Assembly (NCBI GenBank): GCA_963942565.1 | Contig: OZ012684.1 | Location: 94,809,063-94,873,062 of the forward strand | DNA length: 64,000 nucleotides | Direction: 5' to 3' | Origin: Maea johnstoni | Taxonomy: Eukaryota > Annelida > Polychaeta > Spionida > Magelonidae | Part shown: in pieces, positions 11,697-21,690 of the stretch | How the letters are laid out: each line of letters opens with the position of its first letter | Position numbering within the stretch: position 1 is the stretch's first letter | Notes under the pieces: model-generated | Seen by the model: the letters and a program-made list of their open reading frames with translations, nothing else | Databases searched by the model: none | What the model was told of the DNA's origin: nothing | Position numbers and translations under genes: made by a program

Positions 11697-11869
11697 TTGT
11701 ATTTCAGCGCTGACGAGATGTGGTGAAAGGCGGCTGTCCATGAATAGCAGGGCAAGCGCCATTTTCAGCCACGTGGTGTCATACTTCTCATGTTCTAAGA
11801 ACATATGAGCCAGTCCTCTGACGGTCTCACCGTCTGCGATGGCGTATGATTCCTCTGATTTTCCTATAA
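11697..11869 (-). CDS. Exon-like frame B, unknown helical protein
   Basis: About 57 codons encode ESYAIADGETVRGLAHMFLE then a segment with WLKMALALLFMDSRLSPHLV and end at SAEIQ. The end coincides with a good 5' splice site (CAA then GTAGAA at 11696-11691). Upstream, GACAG and TTATAG offer 3' splice sites at 11870 and 11864. The composition, with alternating Leu/Ala and charged residues, suggests paired helices such as a TPR-like or other repeat protein, but no family is recognised. Splice phases with frame C do not obviously agree, so the gene model is unproven and it may be a pseudogene. Confidence 0.4.
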
Positions 11870-11932
11870 CTGTCATATCAATTATATCTGATATGAGCCT
11901 ATCCCACTCTAGGTGTAAGGTTCTCTCCTAAC

Positions 11933-12064
11933 GTTCCTTTCTGGCCACAACACGGACCTCTGCGAGAGAAAGATATTCAGCTTCTTCTCATATTTCCCTA
12001 TGCAGTGGAATGCCCCCAATGCCATTTGGGTGTGCTCCTGATATTTATAGCATATATCTGTCCT
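11933..12064 (-). CDS. Exon-like frame C, unknown helical protein
   Basis: 44 codons, RTDICYKYQEHTQMALGAFH then CIGKYEKKLNIFLSQRSVLW and PERN. It follows ACTAAG (possible 3' splice site) and ends at GTTAGG, a weak 5' splice site. The A-x-x-C-I-G-K-Y-E-K-x-L-N spacing recalls a TPR-type helix pair, which is inference only. It lies on the same strand and in the order expected for one gene with frames B and D. Confidence 0.35.
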
Positions 12065-12109
12065 CTTAGTGCTATTGGACATGTCATTTAACCCGTAGTG
12101 AAAACTTAC

Positions 12110-12170
12110 CGTTGATAGTTGTTCGATCAAATCTCAACACTAATGGTGATAAAAATGGACGACGAATCCA
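12110..12170 (-). CDS. Exon-like frame D
   Basis: 20 codons plus one base (WIRRPFLSPLVLRFDRTTIN) between GAGAGCAG, a possible 3' splice site, and the consensus donor GTAAGT at 12109-12104. The donor is the strongest splice signal in this cluster. Too short for a family call. Confidence 0.3.
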
Positions 12171-12196
12171 CTGCTCTCATACATTGTTTGCAAGTA

Positions 12197-12436
12197 TTAT
12201 ACAAAAGTTAGCAGTCGACTTTCAAACCAGGACTTTGACGCATCATAACATTGGTTCTTTTTCAGATTTTGTGATGGAAACCATTTTTGATATATCATAA
12301 CCAGTCTTAAAATGTCATCAGATTCATCATCGATGCATTGGTGGGCCAAACTATGTTGATGAGCAATATCCGGCATCGGCATTGAGGAGGAGGGCCTTCC
12401 TACAGTGAGCTTCAACTTCCCGGAACCGAGTGGGCT
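12197..12436 (-). CDS. Exon-like frame E
   Basis: Open from about 12436. It encodes PLGSGKLKLTVGRPSSSMPM, then an acidic run IDDESDDILRLV, followed by a less protein-like Lys/Trp-rich part. A GTTATG after DDILRL could be a weak donor. No ATG start and no recognised domain. It is the most 5' of the - strand frames 11149-12436. Confidence 0.25.
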   Translation of the reverse strand, partial: SPLGSGKLKLTVGRPSSSMPMPDIAHQHSLAHQCIDDESDDILRLVMIYQKWFPSQNLKKNQCYDASKSWFESRLLTFV

Positions 12437-12830
12437 AATTGGCTAGATTATTGGATAAGTTCATTGCACCTATGAGCCACTATTGGGAACCCAGCCCATG
12501 GAAGCCTAAGGTTGCGGAACCTAGCCATTCATGAACAGCCAGCAGCTAATAGCCAGGATTTATAGTTTACCATATTATTTATGCTACGCCTAGCGGCCCT
12601 TCTGAGAACGTTATTTAGTATTTATAGACGTTTTGGGTCATTGATTGTCACTATAATAACCATTGTGGTTGATATGGAAATTACTTGAGGGACACCTGGG
12701 TGATATTAAAATCCGTACTTCATACCCTGAATATTACGAAAAGGAAAGAATGTATTTGACACCCCCCTCCCGATTTTAACTCTTTAACTTACACATACAA
12801 AAGTGACACCTTGATAAACTTCATAAGACG
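12437..12830. other. Intergenic, no feature seen
   Basis: No coding frame or repeat recognised. Confidence 0.4.
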
Positions 12831-12850
12831 ACACACACACACACACACAC
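12831..12850. repeat. (AC)10 microsatellite
   Basis: Twenty bases of alternating A and C. Confidence 0.95.
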
Positions 12851-13011
12851 TAATCAATGGCATTTTAAGTGTGTGCGCCCGCAACGTCACCCACACAAAC
12901 CCCACAGCTACTAAAATTAAACTTAACCTTCCATTTTCTGACACCTCCTCAAAATCCCAAATAGAAGTATCTTAATCTGAACAAATTGCACCTCCCTCAC
13001 AGCAACAATTC

Positions 13012-13509
13012 ATGCATAAAAAGAAAGGTCATTCATGTGCATTCAGGGTAGTTAGAGAACATCGCAGACATATACTAGGACTATTCTTTAATATATTAGC
13101 TTCCTTTGCCTGTGCATGTTATAAAGCAGATATGCTATCCATGAAATCCAGGCCAGAAGCGCCATCTCACCTGCTTATCAACAAAAATCGATTAATACAC
13201 CAATCTTGGGAAAGTCTAGAAAATGACAGCGCTACAACATCATCAATCAAAGCTGGCCAACCCACTCATTTCCGAGTTAAATGGTCGTTATTTTCCCTTT
13301 ATTCCCAATACCTATACTTAACTCCTTCATTAATTTCCATTTCTCATGCTTCATTCAGACATAGTCCAGGCACATATACATCTGAAAACTACGCAATAAA
13401 CACAATCGAGTTTGGGTCGATATTTGTCCTGACGAGCACAGTTTCTTTAATTGCCCTATATATCACAAACTGGAGAGAGCTGGAAAAAAATAGAACTCAT
13501 CTGGTGTGA
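13012..13509 (+). CDS. Unassigned 165-codon frame
   Basis: Starts with a real ATG and is open for 165 codons, long for this AT-rich DNA. It is rich in Ser, His, Tyr and Leu, with one hydrophobic stretch near residues 134-150 (SIFVLTSTVSLIALYI) that could span a membrane. No domain, signal peptide or family is recognised and codon use looks unselected. Likely a chance frame; listed because of its length and true ATG. Confidence 0.15.
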   Translation: MHKKKGHSCAFRVVREHRRHILGLFFNILASFACACYKADMLSMKSRPEAPSHLLINKNRLIHQSWESLENDSATTSSIKAGQPTHFRVKWSLFSLYSQYLYLTPSLISISHASFRHSPGTYTSENYAINTIEFGSIFVLTSTVSLIALYITNWRELEKNRTHLV

Positions 13510-13650
13510 CGAGAAAATATCAATTGAGTGAGGTTTTGTTGAAATATGTACTGCTGCTGTGAATTCTTATTTCACTGATGAAGCTACTGCCAGTACTACA
13601 ACTATTACCACTCCATTATATTATTACTTTATTAGTACTTCTTCTTCATC

Positions 13651-13662
13651 TACTACTACTAT

Positions 13663-13714
<52 letters not shown>

Positions 13715-13748
13715 ACTACTACTACTACTACTGCTGCTGCTGCTACTG
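13651..13748. repeat. (CTA)n/(CTG)n trinucleotide tract
   Basis: Alternating blocks of CTA (ACT) and CTG (GCT) units. Poly Thr/Ala and poly Leu frames here are artefacts. Confidence 0.95.
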
Positions 13749-14529
13749 CATTTGTTGATACGTTTTATACCACAATTACTGTATTGGGCTCTCATTGTCT
13801 GAAGGAACTGTACATTTGCTATTCATAGTCCAGTCAGTATTCCACATTGTCTCCGCGCCCCTATAATTCTCTATTATCGCTCGTTTATCACACACTTTTT
13901 GCTTACATCTTATTCCCTTGCTGTCTATGCTACCAATGGCCTGTCAATACTAGGGGTCGGAGGTCGGCAGTTGTGGGAGCCAGTACCGCACCATCCCACC
14001 AATGGGATCTCCTATACATAATGCAGCGGTTCAACTATTGGCCATGGTAGGCTCTAAACATCTGTGTGTATACCGTTCATGGCAGTATGTCAAGGATATC
14101 GTGCAGATGCCTATATCTAGTGACTTATACTGTTCCCACAGCCAGGGGCAATCTTCCCTCGGTCCAGTGGCCACACATCTTATACTATGCATGTCTTACT
14201 CACTATCATCCGCATACTTATCATTGGGCTTCTTGTTAAAATCATTTATTGCCATTTTATTACAATTAATCCTTAATTACCATGCAGTCATACATTTACC
14301 CTAAAACATATATATATAGGTTGGCATGCAAATTGGTGCTATTCTTTTTCTAATTTCTCTGTAAACCAGATGCCTTTTTTATTTTCCTATTGATACACCC
14401 AGTAACATCATATATTCATACAACGAGTATCTACAAGTGCAGAAAACGTGTCATGATATATAAGCAGGTTCCTAGTATAGTGGCCAATGATTAATATTCA
14501 TGTTATTATGTGTCGAGCTACAGACAACT
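13749..14529. other. Intergenic, no gene seen
   Basis: A 100-codon frame at 14002-14304 looks random. No repeat recognised. Confidence 0.4.
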
Positions 14530-14546
14530 TGGTCTAAGAGGTCAAG

Positions 14547-15458
14547 TTGGGTGATATGATAACAGATCACAACCTACTCTTATGCACTGTCCACCATCCC
14601 AAGCCACACCTGCAGGAAAAGAAAATTGTGACTAGAAAACTCCGATCTATCGACCTGCCCAGTTTTAGGGAAGATATTGTGCAAGGGCTGAGGGTTAATG
14701 ATCACAGTGAATCTGTTTCGGATCTTCTGAACAGATACAATGCTCATCTTACCAGCGTCCTTGACAAGCACGCACCAAAGAAAGAGAAGTCAGTTGTAGT
14801 TCGACCACTACAACCATGGTTCACGGATGAACTACATCAGGCAAAAACTGAAAGGAGGAAAGCTGAGAGACTGTGGCGAAGGACTGGCCTCACCGTTCAT
14901 AAAGGAATCTACAGGGCTGAGAAGTGCAAGTATAATACTTTACTACTAGACAGTAAAGCAACCTACTTCAATGAAAGAATCACAGAATGTGGTAATGACT
15001 CAAAAGCTATTTCAAAAATTATAGACGACCTTCTTTTTCGACACAAAACGACAAAATTGGCAGCGTATAGTTTTGCTCAGGACCTCGCAAATAGATTTGC
15101 AACATTTTTCAAAGAAATAATTGACAAAATCAGAGATTGCTCAGACATCGACCTGGACATACCCCAGGATAAGCCTCCCTCAACTCTAAGTTTTCTTCAA
15201 ACCACAACACAGGAGGAGGTATGGAAGATCATATGTAAATCTCCTTCGAAAAGTTGTACATTGGACCCGATACCCACTTGGATCATCAGGGATGCCAAAA
15301 ATGAACTGCTTCCAACAATCACAGACATCATTAATGCTTCACTGAGGTCAAGTGAAGTACCTACATCTATGAAATTAGCTGTGGTCAACCCTCTGCTTAA
15401 AAAAGCTACCTTAGACCCTGAGATACTAGCATGGAATTGTTATACTGATCCTTCTTGA
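14547..15458 (+). pseudogene. LINE ORF part 1: endonuclease end to RT start
   Basis: 303 codons with no true start codon; the frame is an interior part of LINE ORF2. Residues 2-14 (GDMITDHNLLLCT) are the endonuclease C-terminus with its conserved D-H. The linker WFTDELHQAKTERRKAERLW and the RT entry motif SKSCTLDPIPTWII follow. After DPEIL near 15424 the sequence jumps to the palm region VILILLDLSAAFDTIDHDVL in another frame, so roughly 60 residues (NYRPISNL to STETALL in relatives) are missing. TGA ends the frame at 15456-15458. Confidence 0.88.
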
Positions 15459-16053
15459 CCTAAGTGCAGCATTTGATACCATCGACCATGATGTGCTGTT
15501 TTCTAGAATGGAAAGCACTCTGGGTATAACAGGGCCAGCCCTTGAATGGTTTCGTTCATATCTTGGTGACCGTACTCTTCGAGTTCAGATAGATGATTCA
15601 TTCTCTGCATTACAGGAAATCCTGTGATGGTCTGTACCACAAGGATCAGTGTTGGGCCCTCTGCTCTTCCTGATTTACCTCCTTCCCTTAGGAATACTGA
15701 TAAGAAAGCATGGTCTAGAACTCCATGCTTATGCGGATGATACACAACTCTTCATCTCTATCAAACCTATCAATCAGCGTGTTGTGGACGAAGGTGTAGC
15801 TAAGTTGGAAAACTGCCTCACCGACATCTATACATGGATGTCTCAGAATAAACTGAAATTGAATGCAGACAAGACAGAGGTGCTGGTCATGGGTACCCCA
15901 CAGATGCGGGCGAAAATCTCCATTCCTAGCATTACCGTAAATGGTGTAATAGTACCAGTTTTTAATGAACCGGTCGGTAATCTGGGTGCTGTTTTCGATC
16001 CGAACATGAATATGTCTGCACATGTATCAAAAGTTATCAAGTCGGGAAATTAA
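15440..16053 (+). pseudogene. LINE ORF part 2: reverse transcriptase palm with YADD
   Basis: Contains LLDLSAAFDTIDHDVL (motif A, first catalytic Asp), [12 protein letters not shown] (motif B) and AYADDTQLF with YADD at 15730-15741 (motif C). The catalytic Asps are therefore still present. A TGA near 15625, just before the VPQGS motif, and a TAA at 16051-16053, at the start of the HLRNIG region, interrupt the frame. This is the polymerase core of target-primed reverse transcription in this family. Confidence 0.9.
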
Positions 16054-16587
16054 CACCTTAGGAACATTGGAAAAATAAGAAAATTTCTCAATACTGATAC
16101 AACCAAGAGTGCCATCGTCTCATTGGTGACATCACGCCTTGACTATTGTAATGGACTTCTCTGTGGAATCACCGATGAGCTGCTATGCAGGCTCCAGAAA
16201 GTCCAAAACAATGCTGCTAGAGTGGTTAGTGGCTCCAAAAAGTATGATCACATTACAGCAGTTCTAAAAGATCTTCACTGGCTGCCCATCAGGAAAAGGA
16301 TTGAGTTCAAGATTCTGCTTTTGACTTTCAAATGCATTAAAGGATGTGCCCCTCTATACTTGAGGGAACTGTTAGTCAAACAAGCCAATACAAGGACCCT
16401 AAGATCAAACACTAAGAACTTATTACAGATACCACTCACTAATCTGAAAAGGTTTGGTGACAGAGCATTCTGTGCCTATGCACCACGCCTTTGGAATGAG
16501 CTCCCTGATAACATCAAGGCTGCTGATAGTGTGCAAAACTTCAAGAAACAGCTGAAAACATTGCTATTTCGAAAGGAGTTTAATTGA
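16054..16587 (+). pseudogene. LINE ORF part 3: RT thumb and C-terminal region
   Basis: HLRNIGKIRKFLNTDTTKSA, SRLDYCNGLLCG, RLQKVQNNAARVV and LHWLPIRKRIEFKI are standard post-RT motifs of CR1/L2/Jockey-type LINEs. RLWNELPDNIKAA and FKKQLKTLLF close the protein at 16587. The 3' UTR and tail follow within 110 bp, the usual compact end for this group. Confidence 0.9.
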
Positions 16588-16692
16588 CTATATGGACCAT
16601 GACAACTGTCCAATGACTCAAAAGCGCTTTTGAACATTATAGGTGGAAAGGGCGCTATATCAAATATCAATTATCAATTATCAATCATAACA

Positions 16693-17734
16693 TAATCTAG
16701 TGTGCTTTCTGTTTTTGTGATAACCTGTTATATTTTTATTACTACTTTGATGTATTGTATCTTTTATGAATTGTCATAGTCAATACATATGCATACACCA
16801 TGTTGATTAGCAGAGTTAGTCAACGGGAACCGACAGGTTGAGTTGGGTAACTTTGAAAATCAACAGTTCCGAGTTGTTACTCAACCTTAAACTGCCCTTT
16901 CGCGTTACATAATATTAAAACCACCCATTGCAAGTATTAGAAAATCTTGTTTCTCAATCTTCCCCATCAGTTCCCCCACATAACCACATCATATGGCTGT
17001 TGTTTATAACACTCTATCTTTGATCCTCATGATGGCCAATGACCCAAAATCAATCTGGGCCATCCCTTAAATAGTTATATTGAGAACACAAGTTGATAAA
17101 ACAACGAAAACCTAGGCATGATGTCTAAATATCTCTATTTACACTTTTCTCCTTTTTTACGGAATTAAGAAGTATTTGTGAATTATTAGCCACCTACCCA
17201 CTCGGCATTGTTCTCAGCTTACGCATCGAACAAAGGACTCGTGGTTATGAGGCATCAACGCCTTGCAAACATGTCGAACCTTGTCTAACTACTACATAGG
17301 ATTACGCTGTGCGTTGAATATTACATAAGAAAAACTCGTGACCTAGATACTCACTCAAACAGCTTTTGTATTACGTCCAATCAGATAAATACGTGCTCAG
17401 TTAATTTGAATGTGCTGATTCCCTTAGAGAGCAACAACGAGGAAAATCAACAGCTTTGAGTTATTTCTCTATATCTGAACCATTCATTGTAAGTATTATA
17501 ACGGCATATCGTGTCCCCCAATCTTCCCTAACAGCTCCTCCCAGAGAACAATATGTAGCTGTAGGCGGCACTAAGTTACCATCCACTCCCTTGCCGCCAT
17601 GGCAATCCAGTGCCCATCGTGGGACCTCAAGACAGGGAATTAGTCAGGATTGTCCTAACAGGGTGTCCAAATTGGGATTTCAAGATTTTAGGGTGTCCAA
17701 AATACCTGATTGAAAAAGTAAAAATCATCACAAT
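16693..17734. other. Intergenic, no gene seen
   Basis: Two nearby copies of GGGTGTCCAAA lie at 17660 and 17692. A TTG-started frame at 17456-17713 is unrecognised. Confidence 0.4.
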
Positions 17735-18520
17735 GATTTGATTTGATTTGATTTGATTCCGTCTAGTAAGATGTGTATTACATAGCATTTGGCACACAAA
17801 ATATCATATATAACGGTGACTAGATGGAGAGACATTAACTGCTATGCAATGGAATTCTAGCCAGACACAGGATATATACACTAAACGTTAGAAACTTATT
17901 TCCATAGTGGTCCCAGTCTGCCCAGAGTCAAATGGCATCACATGTAATGATCAACTCCACTGCTCAAGATTGACATAACAACAATATCATATAGTATAAT
18001 ACAAACGTTCGGACAAGAATTGATGAATTTCTTCTTATGACTCAGAGAGGACTGACATGAAAGGTTTTTTGCATCTCACTTTAAAAAGAGATTTACTGAA
18101 CGTGGTCTGGATCTCGTCTGGCAAAGAGTTCCAGATTTTGGCACCTATGTAGTGGAAGGACTTTATACCATATGAACCAACCTTTGGTAAAATCAGAGCA
18201 TTAACACTGTGTCTGGTGTTATAGTGGTGGGATTCATTTACTCTTTCAAAAACTTGAAGGTACTCTGGAGCCTGTTCATCAATGCAGTTAAATACATGGC
18301 TTGCGGCCAGATATTTTATTCTGTTTTCAATACTCATCCACTTAACCTCATTAAAGTCATTGGCTACCAAGTGTGTTCTGTTTGAGTAGTTTAAAACATA
18401 TCTAATCATTTTGTTTTGTATGACCTGAAGGCGACTCTGTTAGAATTTTGGTAGACCGTGGTAATAAAAATTGCTGGCGTAGTCTATTCTCGACTGAATG
18501 ATTATCTACTTAAAGAAATA
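17735..18520 (-). mobile_element. LINE 3' end with (TCAAA)n tail, Jockey/CR1-like
   Basis: On -, the frame QSRIDYASNFYYHGLPKF, one TAA, then QSRLQVIQNKMIRYVLNYSN, IKYLAASHVFNC and IWNSLPDEIQT matches the post-RT C-terminal region of non-LTR elements. Coding ends at 18035, followed by a 275-bp 3' UTR and a tail of TCAAA units at 17735-17758. It differs from the LINE at 14.5 kb in both protein and tail, so it is a second family. Upstream of about 18520 no LINE coding continues: a 5' truncation. One in-frame TAA near 18440 shows decay. Confidence 0.85.
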
Positions 18521-19411
18521 AAAATAAAGTAATTATGTGCTTAATTCTTCAGAAAATGTCTTTGTTATTATTTTGAAGTTAGACTTTTAAGAAATTCAAC
18601 TTGGAATTAGTATTTATAAAAGACACATACCAGAATATAGGGTGTCTTTTTACCTAAAAGCAGGTATTTTCCATGAACCAGGGAGTCCAAAAGACACACA
18701 GACATCCTGCTGGCTAAGACCCTGCCTCAAGAGCGAAACAGGCTAGGGGAACACCAGACTCTACCACATCTTGGTTGCAAGAAAAAGGTCCACTAGCGGT
18801 CAACTGTACACCAGCTGCAGCAATATACATCATATAGTATCAATTAGGGGAAGTGGAATAATTAGATGTTATTAATATCTTCAACTACGTTCAATGCCAG
18901 GATAACATGCAATGTCCACATGTCATCCTTTATTGAAGTACTTCACGTTGTAAACTAGAAGCATACCTAAATAGTTATGTTCTAACGAATAGGTACTTTG
19001 CAAAAACTACAAAATGGGTGATTTCCATATTGTAACTAACTACTATTAGGTTACGGAAATTATCAAGACTGAGATTGAACCTAAATTGCTTTGACTATCT
19101 CATGAGACACACGTCAACAGAACTTATGGACTTCTTCTTGAAGTGGGGCTTTATTTATAATAACCTCAGAGTAGATTTGAATATGTTATGTGCAGTGCGG
19201 GTGTTTAATAATAAATGAGCAGTAGTTATATCATTCTACCAGACTAGCACACTTGGTTTGATTATATCTGTCCCGTAGGGCCACCCTGTAAAATCCAAAA
19301 CAAGACAGCGGACTTAGGAAACACGCTGCCAATTACAGTTAAGTATTGCATATCCTTGACTAAATCATTAAAGCGGATGTTCCCCATGTGACGACTCTGG
19401 CTGTTTCTCCT
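18521..19411. other. Intergenic, no gene seen
   Basis: A short inverted pair, GTGTCTTTT at 18641 and AAAAGACAC at 18690, is the only structure noticed. Confidence 0.35.
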
Positions 19412-19412
19412 G

Positions 19413-19441
<29 letters not shown>
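19412..19441 (+). repeat. Poly(G) tract, 30 bases
   Basis: Thirty consecutive G. It can form intramolecular G-quadruplexes and is also a likely place for length error in sequencing. Confidence 0.95.
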
Positions 19442-19443
<2 letters not shown>

Positions 19444-20059
19444 TGCATTCCAAGTCTAGCCACGTGGATTGAGTGCTTTAGTCTGTAACAGGCATTATGT
19501 TCCAGGTAATAAAGTCACACTCGAATAGATGGTCATAAAACTCTCTCTCGCAAAAACATTACCGCTTTAGGAAACTGGTACTTAAACAACAATTACTTCT
19601 TAATAGGCAGAACTATTGCATTCGTCTTTAAACGAAAGCAGCATAAAAGTGCACTTAACCTGTCCGCCGACCTTCCCGATTTAGTCGTAATCAGATGTTT
19701 AACACTTTTTGACCAAGAATAAAATTAGTTTGAGTATTCCCAAGAAGTGTTGCTCAGAACAACTAAAATTTAACCCTAGCTGTACATATTATAACTATGA
19801 AGCAGGCCCACAGAATAGCCATAATCCCCTCCTTACTCATATTTTCACTTAAAGGAACACATAGTGAAAAAAATATCATATCTTAAGCATTTTTCCTCTA
19901 AAAAAAGTACCAAGAAGAGCTGAATCTACACTGGAAAGGGCAGAGTCACCCTCAAGTAGGATTTCTCACTTGGAATCGCGAGTTATATACCAAATATATA
20001 CCATTTTGGCAAATGATATTGTGTAAATAGTTATTGCCACCTAAAACAAGTTCAAGCTG
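19442..20059. other. Intergenic, no feature seen
   Basis: No frame or repeat recognised. Confidence 0.4.
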
Positions 20060-20248
20060 GTAGGGATTCACTAGCTACCACCATCATGTCTTCCTGTGTT
20101 GTCATTGTATGGCCAACAATGGTTGACATGGCACTGGCGACATGGGATTAATATTGGGCTCCTAACTCCTAGCATTATTAGGATCCCAATACAGTCTAGT
20201 GCAATAAACAAATCGACCAATCAGCTGTAAAATTCAGAGCTGAAGATG

Positions 20249-20249
<1 letters not shown>
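20060..20249 (-). repeat. Dispersed repeat, copy 1
   Basis: Read on -, it shares AGCTGATTGGTC, TGTATTGGGATCCTA and ATTGTTGGC..CAACA blocks in the same order with 62735-62880 on +. The two copies are clearly diverged. Element class unknown; no ends or target duplications identified. Confidence 0.4.

Positions 20250-20277
<28 letters not shown>
20250..20277. repeat. (CT)n microsatellite
   Basis: 28 bp of alternating C and T at the edge of the dispersed repeat. Confidence 0.95.
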
Positions 20278-20280
<3 letters not shown>

Positions 20281-21224
20281 CTCGGAGCATCGTATAAGGT
20301 ATCATGCTGATAGCGAGTTCAAATCCAATGATTTAAGAAGTTACAGATTTCCAGTTCCAGTGTAGGACTCTTCTGCATAGATACTATGAGAAAACATCGA
20401 AGGTGACACCCTCGTGCTAGAGTCATTAGTTATCACAAACTAAGCCCATACATGCATGCTGGCACATACATCACCACCAGTATCGCCTTGCTGCTCTGGG
20501 GTTAACATAGGAGCACCCTAGGTTCGCTCTATGTCAATTAAACACATATGATTACCTACAACGTTCATCTAAAGTGCATTGGGCTCATGTCGTGATAAAT
20601 ACCTACTCCAGCAACATATCCCCACAGTTATATTGATGGAACAAAACTAACATTTAAATGACAGCAATGAAATCCATAGAGAATCTGGAACAGTTCATAA
20701 ACATGGATGGATATCAACGAAACTTTTTTTCCTCCTATGAAACTTAACGTGAATGCTTAAAAAGGCAGTTACCAAGTATGTTTAAAGAGCTTTGGCCTTT
20801 TGCTCAGGCAGTATGTCCAGTTTGGCATTATGTCCAGTATGTCCAAACTGTGGTCAGCAGCGATAGGTTGACTATAATAACGCAGCAATAGGGACAAAGG
20901 CTCCACTGCAGTATCAAACAATTTTTATTGATCACCTTAAAACGTTGTTCAGCCAGAAATGTTAGCATTTTATTAAGGTTGGTTAAGTGTTATATTCTCA
21001 TATTGATTGCCCACACGTACGTCAGCTATATTTGGCTTGAGTTGCGGCGGCGGTGTACGTCAGCAGGCGCTGGATGGTACCACAGAGCAGTCTCATATCA
21101 ATTTGCTTACTCTGTTCCTTGCCAAACGATGCAAGTACAAAGCTGATTTTAAGATAGTATCCATAGAGACGGACAATAGGATGCTATCTTGTGGACATAA
21201 ATCTCGCCACTAGTGGCCGCCGCC
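20278..21224. other. Intergenic, no gene seen
   Basis: Small tandem ATGTCCAGT units near 20810-20840 and a GCGGCGGCGGT patch at 21042. No gene supported. Confidence 0.35.
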
Positions 21225-21245
21225 ATGGAAGATAGGTACATTGAG
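21225..21245 (+). CDS. Possible first coding exon with ideal start context
   Basis: GCCGCCGCCATGG is an ideal Kozak start context. The seven codons MEDRYIE run to GAG followed by GTAATG, a plausible 5' splice site; without splicing the frame stops after 20 codons. CpG-rich DNA lies 180 bp upstream. No downstream exon was identified, so this may be chance. Confidence 0.15.
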
Positions 21246-21377
21246 GTAATGCTGAGCAACATGCCGCGCTACATGTATAAAACATAGAGCACGCAGACTT
21301 ACACACAAGGTATGCTCCTACTGACAACCATATGCACAACAAAGCATATATCAAGTACACGTATTCATCACTATACA

Positions 21378-21429
21378 TACGTACGCACGTACGTGCCTAC
21401 ACACATACATACATACATGTAGTTAGACA
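21378..21429. repeat. (ACGT)/(ACAT) tetranucleotide tract
   Basis: Imperfect TACG and ACAT units immediately before the LINE tail. Confidence 0.8.
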
Positions 21430-21613
21430 CCTTAAGTGCCCTCTTTAGTTTAACCTATGTTCCCTTAGTTCTTTCTCTTATACTTTGTTCTGTTATTTAG
21501 TTTTCTGTTTATAAGTTATAATTTTGTATTTATGTAGTCTATATATTATTTGTATTACGTGTGATTTTGCGTCTTTGTACGCCGTCAATAAACATACAAT
21601 ACAATACAATACC
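21430..21613 (+). mobile_element. LINE 3' tail, same family as 7801-7998
   Basis: Ends GTGTGATTTTGCGTCTTTGT, then GTCAATAAACATACAATACA and further ATACA units. The same end occurs on - at 7801. No coding remains. It sits between two parts of an (ACAT)-type tract (21378-21429 and 21614-21690), so it appears to have inserted in a microsatellite. Confidence 0.7.
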
Positions 21614-21690
21614 CACATACATACATAAATACGTGCATTACATACATACATATATATTCATACAGACAGACAGAGACAGAGGCACATACA
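21614..21690. repeat. (ACAT)/(ACAG) tetranucleotide tract
   Basis: Imperfect continuation of the tetranucleotide tract right of the LINE tail. Confidence 0.8.

Larger units (their letters stand above)
14530..16692 (+). mobile_element. CR1/L2-like LINE, 5'-truncated and internally deleted
   Basis: A non-LTR retrotransposon copy. It starts inside the end of the endonuclease domain (GDMITDHNLL), runs through reverse transcriptase and its C-terminal extension, and ends with a 3' UTR (AAAGGGCGCTATATCAAATA) and an ATCAATT-repeat tail at about 16664-16690. A short piece with the same 3' end lies at 37292. The copy has lost part of the RT fingers and has stops and a frame change, so it is not active. 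The 5' edge is approximate; no target-site duplication was identified. Confidence 0.92.

Noticed and set aside
13559-13828. Poly Thr/Ala and poly Leu frames
   Set aside because: Translations of the CTA/CTG tract.
20300-20330. B-box-like GTTCAAATCC
   Set aside because: No A box or cloverleaf at the right distance upstream.
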